Positions 9,301 to 17,775 of a stretch of 52,619 bases of DNA are shown here, in pieces. The DNA lies in contig JANQEY010000157.1 in NCBI GenBank assembly GCA_028278125.1, positions 1 to 52,619 on the forward strand, read 5' to 3'. The notes beneath the pieces were generated by a model. That model had not been told where the DNA came from. It did not search any database and saw nothing but the letters and a program-made list of their open reading frames with translations. How positions within the stretch are numbered: the first letter of the stretch is position 1; each line of letters starts with the position of its first letter. Position numbers and translations under genes: made by a program. Origin of the DNA: a bacterium (lineage in GTDB: Bacteria; Electryoneota; Electryoneia; Electryoneales; Electryoneaceae).

Positions 9301-9378
9301 GTCGTTGCGAGCGTAAGCGAACCGTAGCGAAGCAAAGCTTGCGGTGTGCGAAGCACAGCCATGAACAAAGCAATCTCG
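9301..9378 (+). repeat. TTGCGAG...AAGCAATCTC dispersed repeat, copy 1
   Basis: This copy begins GTCGTTGCGAGCG and ends AAAGCAATCTCG. The interior is a run of short AGCGAA/GCGAAGC-like units. It shares both ends with a shorter copy at 45955-45992. It lies in the 279-bp gap between two transporter genes, where I see no other gene. The same end sequences are known as a common intergenic repeat in many unrelated bacterial genomes. Confidence 0.65.
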
Positions 9379-9442
9379 GTTTTTATTATATGATCAAAGC
9401 TTTGTTTAATCCCGTTTGCAAAGTAACTTTAAGACGATCGCT

Positions 9443-10762
9443 TTATTCCGCAGTCATCTCTTTAAACCTTCTCCCGGCAAACCTGACAATAAATATCCAG
9501 GCAATGGTAATCGCAACCGTCACCAGTGACAACCACCGGATTGTTGAAAAATCTGTAAAGATCGAGGTTACTATCAGGCTTATCCCAACCGCGATCGCCT
9601 TGGCAAACCGCTGGACAAACATATCGATAAATGCCTTGGCCTTGTATTTCTCTTCGCGGGTTGTGGGGACGTAAAGGGTTTCCTTGGCTGACTGGTTGAT
9701 TGAATAGCTGAACCCGTTATCCGCTGTATTCAGCAGGCTGCCCATCCAGAGTATCGGTAAAACCAGGAATCCCATTGATCCGGCAAGCGCTGCAAGCGGA
9801 AGGATCATCAGTGCGACCGTCAGTCCGAAGCGGGTCATGATAAAGCTGGTGAGGAACAACTGAACCAGCATTGATGTCCAGTTTGTAATCGTAAAAATAG
9901 TAGCGAAATGTTCGCCGATAGCCGGGCCATCCAGGAAATGCTCAATTGTGGAGGTGAACTGGAAGTCCATCAAAGTTGATATCACTTCATACAGCCCGAC
10001 AATACCGACAATCGCAAGAAGGTATGAGTTACGGAATACCAGTACCGCCCCTTCGATCGCGGGATTTTTACCGGTGGATTTTTCCTCGGCTTCTTCCTGC
10101 TTTTGCTCTTCAAGCTGTGGTGGATTTCTTTTAACAAACCTGCCGGCCATAAACGCAATGATAATTATCAAAACTGCCAGTCCCAGGCAGATTAAAAGCC
10201 AGTTTGATATTGAGACCTGTTTAATCCAGATTCGTACAAACGATGTTCCGAACACACCGCCAAGCACACCTCCCAATCCGATCAGTCCATATAAACGTTT
10301 TGCGGCATCAGGTGTAACAGAATCGTTAAGGAAAGCAAAAAATGTTGCCACCATTAGAGTGCTGAAAAGGTCTCCAAAAAGGTAAAAGGTCCAGACCGTC
10401 AGGTGTCCGGGGTTGTTGATAATAAGGCTGTAGAGGATATATGAGGCTATAAAAAACAGGCTGAAAATCCAGGTCAACTGCTGCCTGTGAAAACGTCGTA
10501 CAAGCCAGGTGAATACTATTACCGCGATAAAAGCGACGAACATATTCAGAACTTTTGCCAGTAATTCAGCCTGCGCGGCGCGCATATGCCATGAAAAAAG
10601 ATCGAATCCCGTCTGGTCATAATACTGGATAAACAGCGATTTTTTGATCGGTTTAAGAATCCAGAAGCTGGTAATTACAAGGAAAAAGTAGCTGAACATC
10701 ATTAACGCCAGCGGCAGCTCTTTCTTTTGGAAATTGAAAACAGCTTTAAACGGGCTGGACAT
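9443..10762 (-). CDS. NTP/NDP-translocase-like (MFS-related) transporter without HEAT tail
   Basis: The 439-residue integral inner-membrane protein is clearly related to the membrane half of the gene downstream: same opening (NFQKKELPLALMMFSYFFLV, WILKPIKKSLFIQYY), same glycine-rich hinge (AKRLYGLIGLGGVLGGVFG), and a late KAFIDMFVQRFAKAIAVG matching the other protein's KAFIDVFVDNFATGVSG. Length equals a bare NTT/MFS domain. The ATG at 10762 was chosen over a TTG five codons earlier because GGAGAAG sits five bases before it. The two paralogues are separated by 279 bp with a repeat in between, so they may be transcribed separately. The substrate is unknown; nucleotide exchange is only one option. 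Confidence 0.83.
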   Translation of the reverse strand: MSSPFKAVFNFQKKELPLALMMFSYFFLVITSFWILKPIKKSLFIQYYDQTGFDLFSWHMRAAQAELLAKVLNMFVAFIAVIVFTWLVRRFHRQQLTWIFSLFFIASYILYSLIINNPGHLTVWTFYLFGDLFSTLMVATFFAFLNDSVTPDAAKRLYGLIGLGGVLGGVFGTSFVRIWIKQVSISNWLLICLGLAVLIIIIAFMAGRFVKRNPPQLEEQKQEEAEEKSTGKNPAIEGAVLVFRNSYLLAIVGIVGLYEVISTLMDFQFTSTIEHFLDGPAIGEHFATIFTITNWTSMLVQLFLTSFIMTRFGLTVALMILPLAALAGSMGFLVLPILWMGSLLNTADNGFSYSINQSAKETLYVPTTREEKYKAKAFIDMFVQRFAKAIAVGISLIVTSIFTDFSTIRWLSLVTVAITIAWIFIVRFAGRRFKEMTAE

Positions 10763-10825
10763 TTCTTCTCCAATCAAATTAAGAATGAATTCATGCTTAT
10801 TATGGCATTATTTAAGTAATATTTA

Positions 10826-12064
10826 CTAGTTTATTCTGATAGTTTCTAATAAATATGTTTCGTAATTCCCATGTGGCTCAACACCATACGTATCTATTTT
10901 CATCCCGGTTTCATCAAACGACACCAGGCAGTAATGGAAAACCTTTTCGTATTCAAGGTTAACTACATTCAAGCCTTCAGAGACATAATTCTGTTGGAAT
11001 CTTTCCTGCTTTCCGGCACTGCTTTTTTCCCTGAGCGGAACACCACCACTGCTGCTGATAATATTATGAATAATCAGGTCTTCAGCTGGATTCTCTTTTG
11101 ACTGATTTTCATCTTCAATCTTCAGGATATTATGCTGGTAAATATGCTCATGTCCAGAAAAAATAACCTGGACATTGTTTTCTGCCAGCAGGTTGAGTAG
11201 ATCCCGTCGTTTTTGTACCAGGTTTTTCCCATTGGATTTTTTATACCAGCCCTTATGGTGCCACCCATATGTTAAGGGAGGGTGATGCATAGAAATGATT
11301 TTATATTTTTTGTTGCTGAAATTCTCCAGTTGCTCTTCCAGCCAGGAAGGATTAGACGAATTATCCCCGGAAACAAACCATTCCCTGAACATTATCTCCT
11401 GTTTGTCGGGCTCTATTTCACCGTATTGATCGATAATTGCATCGGAATCGAGAACAATCAGGACAGCGTTTTCAAACTCGACAGTATAGAACTGCGGGTA
11501 ACCGAAAACGGCCTCATAGTTCGGCAGTCCATAGGTAGTGTCATTAACCCTGTCATGGTTTCCAATTGTCGGGAGGTAGGGAATTTCATCTAAAAGAGGA
11601 TGGTCAAACTTGTTCTTTTTGAGAAAATGAATCCAGTGTTTCGGTCGACGGCCGTCAGATTGGGTTATGTCGCCGGTGTTAAGAACAAAATCAACATCAT
11701 ATTTTTTCGCGTCACGGTAGATCACATCACGCATCATATCCTGGCTTTTATTGCCGGCGTCCGGGGCATGTCGAAGGTAATTGATTCCGCCAATTATGCC
11801 GTTTCCGATCCAGTAAGGGAAGAAAACTAGTCGCCAGGTAGTCCAGTATTTCTTCTTGCCACATTTTTCAATTACTCGATGACCGGATTGAGTGTCCCCG
11901 ATTACGATAAAGGTGGGGTTGAGTGTTTCCGTGTTTTCTGGCAGGAGTTTTGTTACCCCGATTTCTTCGGGTGAATTATCATCAAGCAATAAACCTTTTC
12001 CCGCGCATCCGACTAAAAAGAGAACAAAGCTTACTAATACTGTTGTCTTTAGATATCTTCTCAC
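10826..12064 (-). CDS. Calcineurin-like metallophosphoesterase lipoprotein
   Basis: The 412-residue protein is anchored by a lipobox FLVGC with lipidated C20. All five calcineurin-type blocks are present: D57 and H62 in IGDTQSGH, D132 in NTGDI, N169/H170/D171 in GNHD, H260 in MHHPP, and H305/H307 in GHEH. It should be a di-metal phosphoesterase acting in the periplasm or at the cell surface. An insertion of about 50 residues between the first two blocks (residues 65-115, aromatic-rich) is unusual. The start is GTG at 12064: an AGGA seven bases upstream lies inside the end of the preceding gene, whose stop is 3 bp away. Translation is therefore coupled to the kinase-like lipoprotein gene, and both follow an Omp85 barrel gene. 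Its natural substrate is unknown; a phosphorylated product of the kinase-like partner is an attractive but unproven idea. Confidence 0.92.
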   Translation of the reverse strand: MRRYLKTTVLVSFVLFLVGCAGKGLLLDDNSPEEIGVTKLLPENTETLNPTFIVIGDTQSGHRVIEKCGKKKYWTTWRLVFFPYWIGNGIIGGINYLRHAPDAGNKSQDMMRDVIYRDAKKYDVDFVLNTGDITQSDGRRPKHWIHFLKKNKFDHPLLDEIPYLPTIGNHDRVNDTTYGLPNYEAVFGYPQFYTVEFENAVLIVLDSDAIIDQYGEIEPDKQEIMFREWFVSGDNSSNPSWLEEQLENFSNKKYKIISMHHPPLTYGWHHKGWYKKSNGKNLVQKRRDLLNLLAENNVQVIFSGHEHIYQHNILKIEDENQSKENPAEDLIIHNIISSSGGVPLREKSSAGKQERFQQNYVSEGLNVVNLEYEKVFHYCLVSFDETGMKIDTYGVEPHGNYETYLLETIRIN

Positions 12065-12067
12065 ATT

Positions 12068-13786
12068 TTATTCCTGGCGCCGAAGCCCGATCAGCTCATA
12101 TTCAGATACATCATCGTTCCATTCAAGGTAGACCTTTATCCATTTTGATTTTTTCTCCTGCGACGCTCTTTTTACAAACCACGTGATTTCTACCTGTTTT
12201 CCCGGATCAAGGTTCCCTGATAAAGACAGGGGCAGGGAAGGTTCAACAGTTTCACCATCCGCGATTAAATCGTTGCTCTCCTGCCGTATTTCATATTTAT
12301 AGGATGTTGCAGCTTTATCTTCCAGGCCTGCTTCTATTGACCAGTCCATAAAGCTTAAATCACCGTCACTAATTTCGAATCGATCAAGAGGATTTACCTT
12401 GTTGAAATAGTATCTCGAAATTATATCACGTCTTGAGATAAGGATATCCGTTAGATATTTTGCGGCATCTTTTTCATACTGACCAGCCGAAACCGCTGCC
12501 GCAATCTGTTCGTCAGTAAATGATGCTACCAGCTTTGCTCCCCAGAAAGCGTCAAGATTAGTGCAATTATCATAGGCGGGATTTGGAAAAATGAACTTGA
12601 AACTTTCCGGATGGAAATTATCCGGCCTGAATCTTCCTACACTTGAGTAGAGGACAGTGTCCGGTTGATCCCAATTTTCCGGCCATAATCCGAATGTAGC
12701 GACCTTAAACCCGATCGCGTGAGGGTCGATTTCGTTTTCATAACCCCTGTATTTCGGTTGTGGACCACGCCCACCGCTTCCTAAAGTTGTTCCGAAGTCC
12801 ATCATAAAATGTTTGACGTACCCCTTGCCTTCTTCTCCTATATACGCATCCATTGAGTTTGCCGCTTTCGCGTCAATATGGTTCACCCAGATGGCGAATA
12901 TTTTCTGCCCTCTGAGTTCACGGCGATGTTCATGGCGGATGAAGTCATTAGGATCGTCTTTAATTGTGCTTTCGAATTTAAAAGGGCCAAGAATTTTACC
13001 GGGTATATATTTGCTGGCTGACGCTCGAATTAGTCCGTCCGGCTTGACCTCGACACGTTCCAGGATCTCCTGCAGGTCATGTTCGTTCATTAACCTGTTG
13101 CGTCCTTTTTCGTCAAGGATTTTAACATCATCACCCATCTGCAGGATTTCCGGGCGAAAATAGACGATATAATTCTCCGGTGTGTTATAACCGGCGGCAT
13201 AAAACAACTTCGTACCGACAACCTCAGCACCGCTGTTCAAGCCACTGTACCCTATTGGATCGAATTTAATTACGTACCTGTCCCCACGACTGTCCTTGAT
13301 ATGGAACCCCGGGGTAACGCCCTCTGCCTTGGCCCGTTTTATTATCCAGGTTGAGGACGTATCAGGGCCATTACCCTGGTCAGGACCACGTTTTATCTCC
13401 TCCAGGGACATTGGATACATGGCGTTGCGGTTTGTAAACCAGCTTGAGTTCTGTACTTCATCAAACGCGTTTACATTGAGTGCCTGCTTTGGTTTACCTG
13501 AAACAGTTCTCGCGGTTTGCGAAAAATCGAGGAGTTGCTCGCCCTGCAGGATAAATTGTTTGTCGATAAAATCGGCGAAATCGTTAAAAGTTGATCTCTG
13601 TTCCGGAGCAGGTACCGGGTGCCGGTCGTCCGGGATGGGATCGGGAACAATAAAAGTTCTTTGGGAGGAACAGCCCGTTGCACTCAGGATAATAACAGGT
13701 GCCAATACCAATACTACCAAAGTCAGGATTAAATATCTTTTGAAAATCAAAAGGTAGTTTTTATGATTCCTATATAATTGTTTCAT
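12068..13786 (-). CDS. Lipoprotein with protein-kinase-like motif set, function unknown
   Basis: The protein has 572 residues. After a basic N-terminus, a hydrophobic segment ends in SATGC with C39, so it is a predicted lipoprotein exported across the inner membrane. The middle carries, in the order and spacing of kinase-fold enzymes: a lysine in RYVIKFDP (K174); a glutamate in AEVVGTKLFYAAGYN (E188); a hinge-like ENYIVYF; a catalytic-loop-like NHIDAKAANS (N302, D305, K307, N310); and MMDFGTTLGS (D330-F331-G332), which resembles the IDFG of PI3K/HipA-like kinases. The conserved-looking HEHRRELRG lies just before the loop. A C-terminal domain (about 470-572) looks like a beta-sandwich. No family name is assigned with certainty. 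The start overlaps the Omp85 gene's stop (ATGA), and the phosphoesterase gene follows after 3 bp, so the three are translated together. Kinase activity is an inference from motifs only. Confidence 0.75.
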   Translation of the reverse strand: MKQLYRNHKNYLLIFKRYLILTLVVLVLAPVIILSATGCSSQRTFIVPDPIPDDRHPVPAPEQRSTFNDFADFIDKQFILQGEQLLDFSQTARTVSGKPKQALNVNAFDEVQNSSWFTNRNAMYPMSLEEIKRGPDQGNGPDTSSTWIIKRAKAEGVTPGFHIKDSRGDRYVIKFDPIGYSGLNSGAEVVGTKLFYAAGYNTPENYIVYFRPEILQMGDDVKILDEKGRNRLMNEHDLQEILERVEVKPDGLIRASASKYIPGKILGPFKFESTIKDDPNDFIRHEHRRELRGQKIFAIWVNHIDAKAANSMDAYIGEEGKGYVKHFMMDFGTTLGSGGRGPQPKYRGYENEIDPHAIGFKVATFGLWPENWDQPDTVLYSSVGRFRPDNFHPESFKFIFPNPAYDNCTNLDAFWGAKLVASFTDEQIAAAVSAGQYEKDAAKYLTDILISRRDIISRYYFNKVNPLDRFEISDGDLSFMDWSIEAGLEDKAATSYKYEIRQESNDLIADGETVEPSLPLSLSGNLDPGKQVEITWFVKRASQEKKSKWIKVYLEWNDDVSEYELIGLRRQE

Positions 13787-15123
13787 AGTCCAACCACCAG
13801 GTATAATCTTACTTCTTCATTGCTGATACCGACTTCAACTCTTGCAGTTTCTGATTCATTGTTCCAGTACCTGACACCAAAACCGAAACCACCCTGGAGT
13901 GGGGTGTCATTTATATCTTCAAATTCTTCACTTGATACTTTACCTCCATCTGCAAACACGAGAAAGTCAATTCCACTTCTTGACCATATTCTCCTGAGGG
14001 GGAACCTGTATTCCAGGGAACCCATCAGAGAATTCATGTCATGGAACCTTCCCCTGTCAAATCCCCTGATCGTGCCAGTGCTCCCAAGTTCACTCAAGTA
14101 ATAAAATGGCACCAGGTATTCATCATTTGTCTCGGTTAGTTCAGCCCTTGCCCGTAGTACCAGTATCCTGCCACGGAAAAGGTGAAGGTATTTTGAGACA
14201 TCAAACATTCCCTTGTAGAACCCGTATTCATCACCGTTAGCCTGTTCATATATGGATGCGGCAATGTCTGCTTCATATCCTGCAGAAGGATTCCCCGGAT
14301 GGTTTTTATTATTGATACGCATGCCCAGGCGAAGTTGTAAAAAGTTGAGGTTTTTATCGAATCCCGTAAGCATTTCTGCAGGAAAAAGGTCGGTTATGGT
14401 TGTTTCACCGGGATCATCAGTTTCAGTGTCAGCAGCATTGTGTAGTTCATATCCAATTACCGAATAGAGAGAAAGCCACTTTTTTAAATATAGTTCAAAA
14501 CTTGATTCACCAATGAAATATTCTTGCCTGAAGTAGGTTTCATCTATTTCCCTTGTGATAGCGCTAAACCCATAAAAAGGTTTTTCAGGGAGTATACTTT
14601 TCTGGAATTTTAAACCACCCATAACTTTACCCCGGTAAAGGGGCATATTCTCCAGGTCGATATAGTAATTCTGCATTTCATTGTGCCCTACTGCGGCAGC
14701 AAACGACAATTTTGTTGAGTCGGTAACAAGTTTCTGGAAGTTGATCCTGACGCCTAAGCCGGTTTTAGGTGAGGTAATAGGCTCAAGTTTCCGTTTTCCA
14801 TCATCAGACTCAAGCCTGTCATTAACCTTCGCAATGATTTTAGTGTCGTCTACCCATGCAACAGCCTCTTTAGTCACGGTAAACGATAGCCATAAAGGGA
14901 AATAGAGAACATCCCCGAATGCAGAACCGGTCCACTCAATTGCTGAAGGTTTCAGGTTGTTGTTTTTCCATTGACTAATACTGTCTGCAACAGCTTTCTG
15001 CTTTTCCGATTTCGATTCTGTTGTAGAGGCCTGATCAGCTAAGACAATTTGCACGCTCAGAAAAAACATCAACAGGAATACGGGTAACGCTTTTGCCTTG
15101 ACAACATTTAACATTGTTTTCAT
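13783..15123 (-). CDS. Omp85/BamA-superfamily outer-membrane beta-barrel protein without POTRA domains
   Basis: The product has 446 residues with a signal peptide (VFLLMFFLSVQIVLA, cleavage near ADQ). The C-terminal two-thirds is a surface-antigen/Omp85-like barrel. The diagnostic loop-6 motif is TIRGFDRGRFHD, followed by GSLEYRFPLRRIW, FLVFADGG and the alternating strand pattern up to the terminal YLVVGL. The N-terminal 90 residues are too short for POTRA repeats. It is therefore more likely a passive barrel or surface-export partner than an essential BamA. In some Bacteroidota a metallophosphoesterase and an Omp85 barrel occur in one polypeptide (recalled, not checked). Here the barrel gene heads an operon with separate kinase-like and phosphoesterase lipoproteins. 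A near-consensus promoter lies 113 bp upstream. Confidence 0.87.
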   Translation of the reverse strand: MKTMLNVVKAKALPVFLLMFFLSVQIVLADQASTTESKSEKQKAVADSISQWKNNNLKPSAIEWTGSAFGDVLYFPLWLSFTVTKEAVAWVDDTKIIAKVNDRLESDDGKRKLEPITSPKTGLGVRINFQKLVTDSTKLSFAAAVGHNEMQNYYIDLENMPLYRGKVMGGLKFQKSILPEKPFYGFSAITREIDETYFRQEYFIGESSFELYLKKWLSLYSVIGYELHNAADTETDDPGETTITDLFPAEMLTGFDKNLNFLQLRLGMRINNKNHPGNPSAGYEADIAASIYEQANGDEYGFYKGMFDVSKYLHLFRGRILVLRARAELTETNDEYLVPFYYLSELGSTGTIRGFDRGRFHDMNSLMGSLEYRFPLRRIWSRSGIDFLVFADGGKVSSEEFEDINDTPLQGGFGFGVRYWNNESETARVEVGISNEEVRLYLVVGL

Positions 15124-15235
15124 AAATCGATCCGTAATAAACTAGTGGACATTCTGACGTAAGATATTTCTATCGAGATATCAAGATAGAGTTTACGTCT
15201 AAATTTCCATTATTGGCAATATTATCAGGATGAAC

Positions 15236-15264
15236 ATTATAAGCTTAGATTGGTGTCCGGTCAA
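15236..15264 (-). promoter_or_regulatory. Strong sigma-70 promoter for the Omp85 / kinase-like / phosphoesterase operon
   Basis: On the minus strand, TTGACC (15264-15259) is followed by exactly 17 bp and TATAAT (15241-15236). Transcription should start near 15229, giving a leader of about 105 nt before the ATG at 15123. The leader is long for this window, and I see no known riboswitch in it. Confidence 0.75.
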
Positions 15265-15273
15265 AATGGAGAG

Positions 15274-15287
15274 TTTACCATGGTAAA
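15274..15287. promoter_or_regulatory. 14-bp perfect palindrome upstream of the operon promoter
   Basis: TTTACCATGGTAAA is a perfect inverted repeat whose near end lies 9 bp upstream of the -35 box. Size, symmetry and position fit an operator for a dimeric regulator, probably an activator. No candidate regulator gene is next to it. It also lies just past the end of the acyltransferase gene, but has no loop or stem length suited to a terminator. Confidence 0.4.
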
Positions 15288-15307
15288 AAATAAGGGAGGT
15301 TCTTAGG

Positions 15308-16105
15308 TTATATGTGGCTGGCTCTAACTTCGTCCCTTAAATCTGAAATGGCTTTAATCATACGGTCGGCTATCTCCTGGTAGACCTCGCGGCATTCTTT
15401 CTGTTCGTAAAGGTCTCCCATATCGACGGGATCGCCAACAATCAGGGTAAGCTTTTTCCCTGTTCTAAGCCTGTGACTGCCTATCGGCAGCATATCCTGT
15501 GCACCTTCGTGGTAACACGGGACAATTTTGGCCTTTGATTGAAAAGCAATACGCCCAACCCCGGGTTTACCCTCACCGATATCCCCCGAGCGTGATCGAG
15601 TACCTTCCGGGTAAATGTGGACGATGTTTTTTTCCTTCAGCAGTTCTTTTAAACGAGTCATTCCCGGTTGAAACAGGCCGTGTCCTCTTGTTAATGGAAC
15701 ACACTGGGCTTTCTTCAGGATCCAGGTGATGATGGGCCCCAGGAAAAAATTCTGTTCCTCGGGAGCGTGCCAGGGGAAAAAAATTCGACTACGAAATGCG
15801 TATGGTAAAAACAGGAGAGCGCCGATAAAAAAATCGTCGAACATGGTCAGGTGGTTGGAAACAAAAAGGTATGGAGGATCAACCTGTTTAAGTTTCTTCC
15901 GGTCGAAAACTTTTACTTTATTAAAAATTTTCAAGTAGAGAAAAATAACTGAAGCAAGCCCAACTTGAACCAGCCAGGATAAGGCCGAATTGATCGGGCC
16001 GCTGGTCCAGGACCTCATCTCTTCAATTCTTTTTCGAGCTTCCTCGTGGCTCCTGACAGCCGGAGGTCGTTTACCAAGTTTTTTAATGCTTGAAAATTTT
16101 ATCAT
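15308..16105 (-). CDS. 1-acyl-sn-glycerol-3-phosphate acyltransferase (PlsC-like)
   Basis: The 265-residue inner-membrane-associated protein belongs to the PlsC/LPLAT family. The catalytic H-x4-D box is NHLTMFDD, block II lies around RSRIFFPWHAPEE, block III is the glycerol-3-phosphate-binding YPEGTRSRSG, and block IV is KIVPCYHEG. One hydrophobic segment (SWLVQVGLASVIFLYLKIF) precedes the active site. The enzyme transfers a fatty acyl group to lysophosphatidate or a similar acceptor during phospholipid synthesis. The start is the ATG at 16105; an in-frame TTG three codons earlier is also possible, and neither has a clear ribosome-binding site. It follows the SpoIID-like gene after 38 bp in the same direction. 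Confidence 0.9.
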   Translation of the reverse strand: MIKFSSIKKLGKRPPAVRSHEEARKRIEEMRSWTSGPINSALSWLVQVGLASVIFLYLKIFNKVKVFDRKKLKQVDPPYLFVSNHLTMFDDFFIGALLFLPYAFRSRIFFPWHAPEEQNFFLGPIITWILKKAQCVPLTRGHGLFQPGMTRLKELLKEKNIVHIYPEGTRSRSGDIGEGKPGVGRIAFQSKAKIVPCYHEGAQDMLPIGSHRLRTGKKLTLIVGDPVDMGDLYEQKECREVYQEIADRMIKAISDLRDEVRASHI

Positions 16106-16143
16106 TATGCACAATATCTGGATATATATTTACGTCTTTAATC

Positions 16144-17757
16144 CTAAGAACTATCCCCAAGAACGTTAGTTTCAGGGTAATAAAGATTAAGTATATCACG
16201 CCAGCCCCAACCTTCACTTGCGAGAGCCGCAGCACCCAGCTGGCAAAGCCCCACACCATGACCCCATCCGATACCTGTAATAGTAAATCCTTTATCGCTG
16301 TCCTTATCCACCACAAAAGCTGAAGATGGCAGATGACTTTCCGATAACAACCGCCTGATATTCAGTTCTTTTCCCACTGTACAGGTGCCTGAAGTCCCTA
16401 GTATTCGCAGATATTTTATTCTCCCGGATACACCACGTTCCAGGACTTCAATGTCTGTTATTTCTCCCAGGTTTTCGCCTGTTCGACGTTCAACAAATTC
16501 TTCTATCTCATCCTGGCTTATTTCAAACGACCAAGTATATAATTCTTCCATCTCTTTTGCCGAGGAAGGGTAATCAAATGCCTTCGGATTACAGGCAGCC
16601 CAGCGAGGTGGAGATTTAAGAATCTTTTTCAGCAGCGATTCTTTATTCCAAATCTCCGTTTCGGGGTTTGATCTGTTTTTGTTTTGACCATTGTGAGCGC
16701 AGCATTTGACGCTAGTCATGTACGGAATTTCCCAGTCCTCCCATGCCACGTTGTAATTATCGGATAATCCGCCGCATGTCTTTGCGTATCTCGCATCGGC
16801 AACTTGTTGTTCAAAGGTTAAGATAGTATTGGGTACAAGCTCCAGTGCTTTCCTTGCTATTTCGCTTTCCCTGCTTATTCCCTGGTAACACTGGCAGTGG
16901 TCATCATGGCAGAGATCAAAAGCTTCACCATAATGATGTCTTCCACGAGTCGCCAGAACGGTCGACCTGGCGGCAACAGCCTGGGCGGAAAGGGACTGCA
17001 GCGGCCAGTCATTACGCATCTCGCTTCCCAAAAGACTGGCAAGGTAATCATCCAGGTTTATTTCGTTAACCGCCGTGACGGAACCACCGTCGGCATAAAG
17101 CTCCAATGCTCCACGGAAAGGTAACAGCTCATTATGATCCCAGTGAAAATCGATCCCGATGCGAACGTCCTCGAGTTCAAAATATGTTCGTGGATAATTT
17201 TCTTCAGGCTGAAAGCGCAATGGAGATTCGAAAATCCATATTTCGCCGAGATCGTTTTGCAGGGTAAGTTTTCCACCGATTGGTGGATTTAACCTTATGG
17301 GATCCAGGTTGAACACCTGGTCTTCATATTCAATTATTCCAAGTTTTTTCGCGTGTGGTTGAAGGATTGATTGGGACTTCCGTACTGCCTCTTTACCCGA
17401 AGGATAGCTGCCGAAAACAACTGTAAATATCTCGTTGTTGAGTTGGGTGCCTCCCCAGGTTACCGGTTTTCCGAGTGTGACTATTTCAGCTGATATACCC
17501 GTGGATTCTGCAATATCGATGAACCCTTCAGCATCTTTGAGGGACTGAAAACTCTCCAGCTTAACACCCCAGAATGAGTCTTCACCTTTTTGCGATAAAC
17601 CTAGTGAATAACTGCCTGTGTGGATCGAGGAGACCAGGTTTTTCCCTGGTGAAGTTAACGAAAACGCGCCATGAATGCGGACTTTTAAAGACTCACGGCG
17701 GATACAAACACCAATCTTGACCTTTTCGCTGGATTGCGGGTTGTTTGAAGAAAGCAT
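16144..17757 (-). CDS. SpoIID/LytB-domain protein (amidase-enhancer-like)
   Basis: The product has 537 residues. The C-terminal 330 residues carry the SpoIID signature: NEINLDDYLASLLGSEM, LSAQAVAARS, then TCGGLSDNYNVAWED, and the end motif GIGWGHGVGLCQLGA. SpoIID-type proteins are peptidoglycan lytic transglycosylases or enhancers of cell-wall amidases. The acidic catalytic residue of this family lies in the GSEM segment, which is present. The N-terminal part contains one or two SPOR-like stretches (FQSLKDAEGFIDIAESTGI, VFGSYPSGKEAVRKSQSIL) that may bind denuded glycan. An insertion rich in Cys and His (DLCHDDHCQCYQG) is notable. No classical signal peptide is visible, which is odd for a wall enzyme. 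The ATG at 17757 was chosen over a TTG two codons earlier. Confidence 0.88.
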   Translation of the reverse strand: MLSSNNPQSSEKVKIGVCIRRESLKVRIHGAFSLTSPGKNLVSSIHTGSYSLGLSQKGEDSFWGVKLESFQSLKDAEGFIDIAESTGISAEIVTLGKPVTWGGTQLNNEIFTVVFGSYPSGKEAVRKSQSILQPHAKKLGIIEYEDQVFNLDPIRLNPPIGGKLTLQNDLGEIWIFESPLRFQPEENYPRTYFELEDVRIGIDFHWDHNELLPFRGALELYADGGSVTAVNEINLDDYLASLLGSEMRNDWPLQSLSAQAVAARSTVLATRGRHHYGEAFDLCHDDHCQCYQGISRESEIARKALELVPNTILTFEQQVADARYAKTCGGLSDNYNVAWEDWEIPYMTSVKCCAHNGQNKNRSNPETEIWNKESLLKKILKSPPRWAACNPKAFDYPSSAKEMEELYTWSFEISQDEIEEFVERRTGENLGEITDIEVLERGVSGRIKYLRILGTSGTCTVGKELNIRRLLSESHLPSSAFVVDKDSDKGFTITGIGWGHGVGLCQLGAAALASEGWGWRDILNLYYPETNVLGDSS

Positions 17758-17775
17758 AATCAAATCCAGTTATTT

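Noticed and set aside
9164..9442. Small RNA or gene between the two transporter genes
   Set aside because: Only the TTGCGAG repeat and AT-rich DNA are seen; a TATAAT at 9208-9213 (minus) has a poor -35 (CAGTTT).
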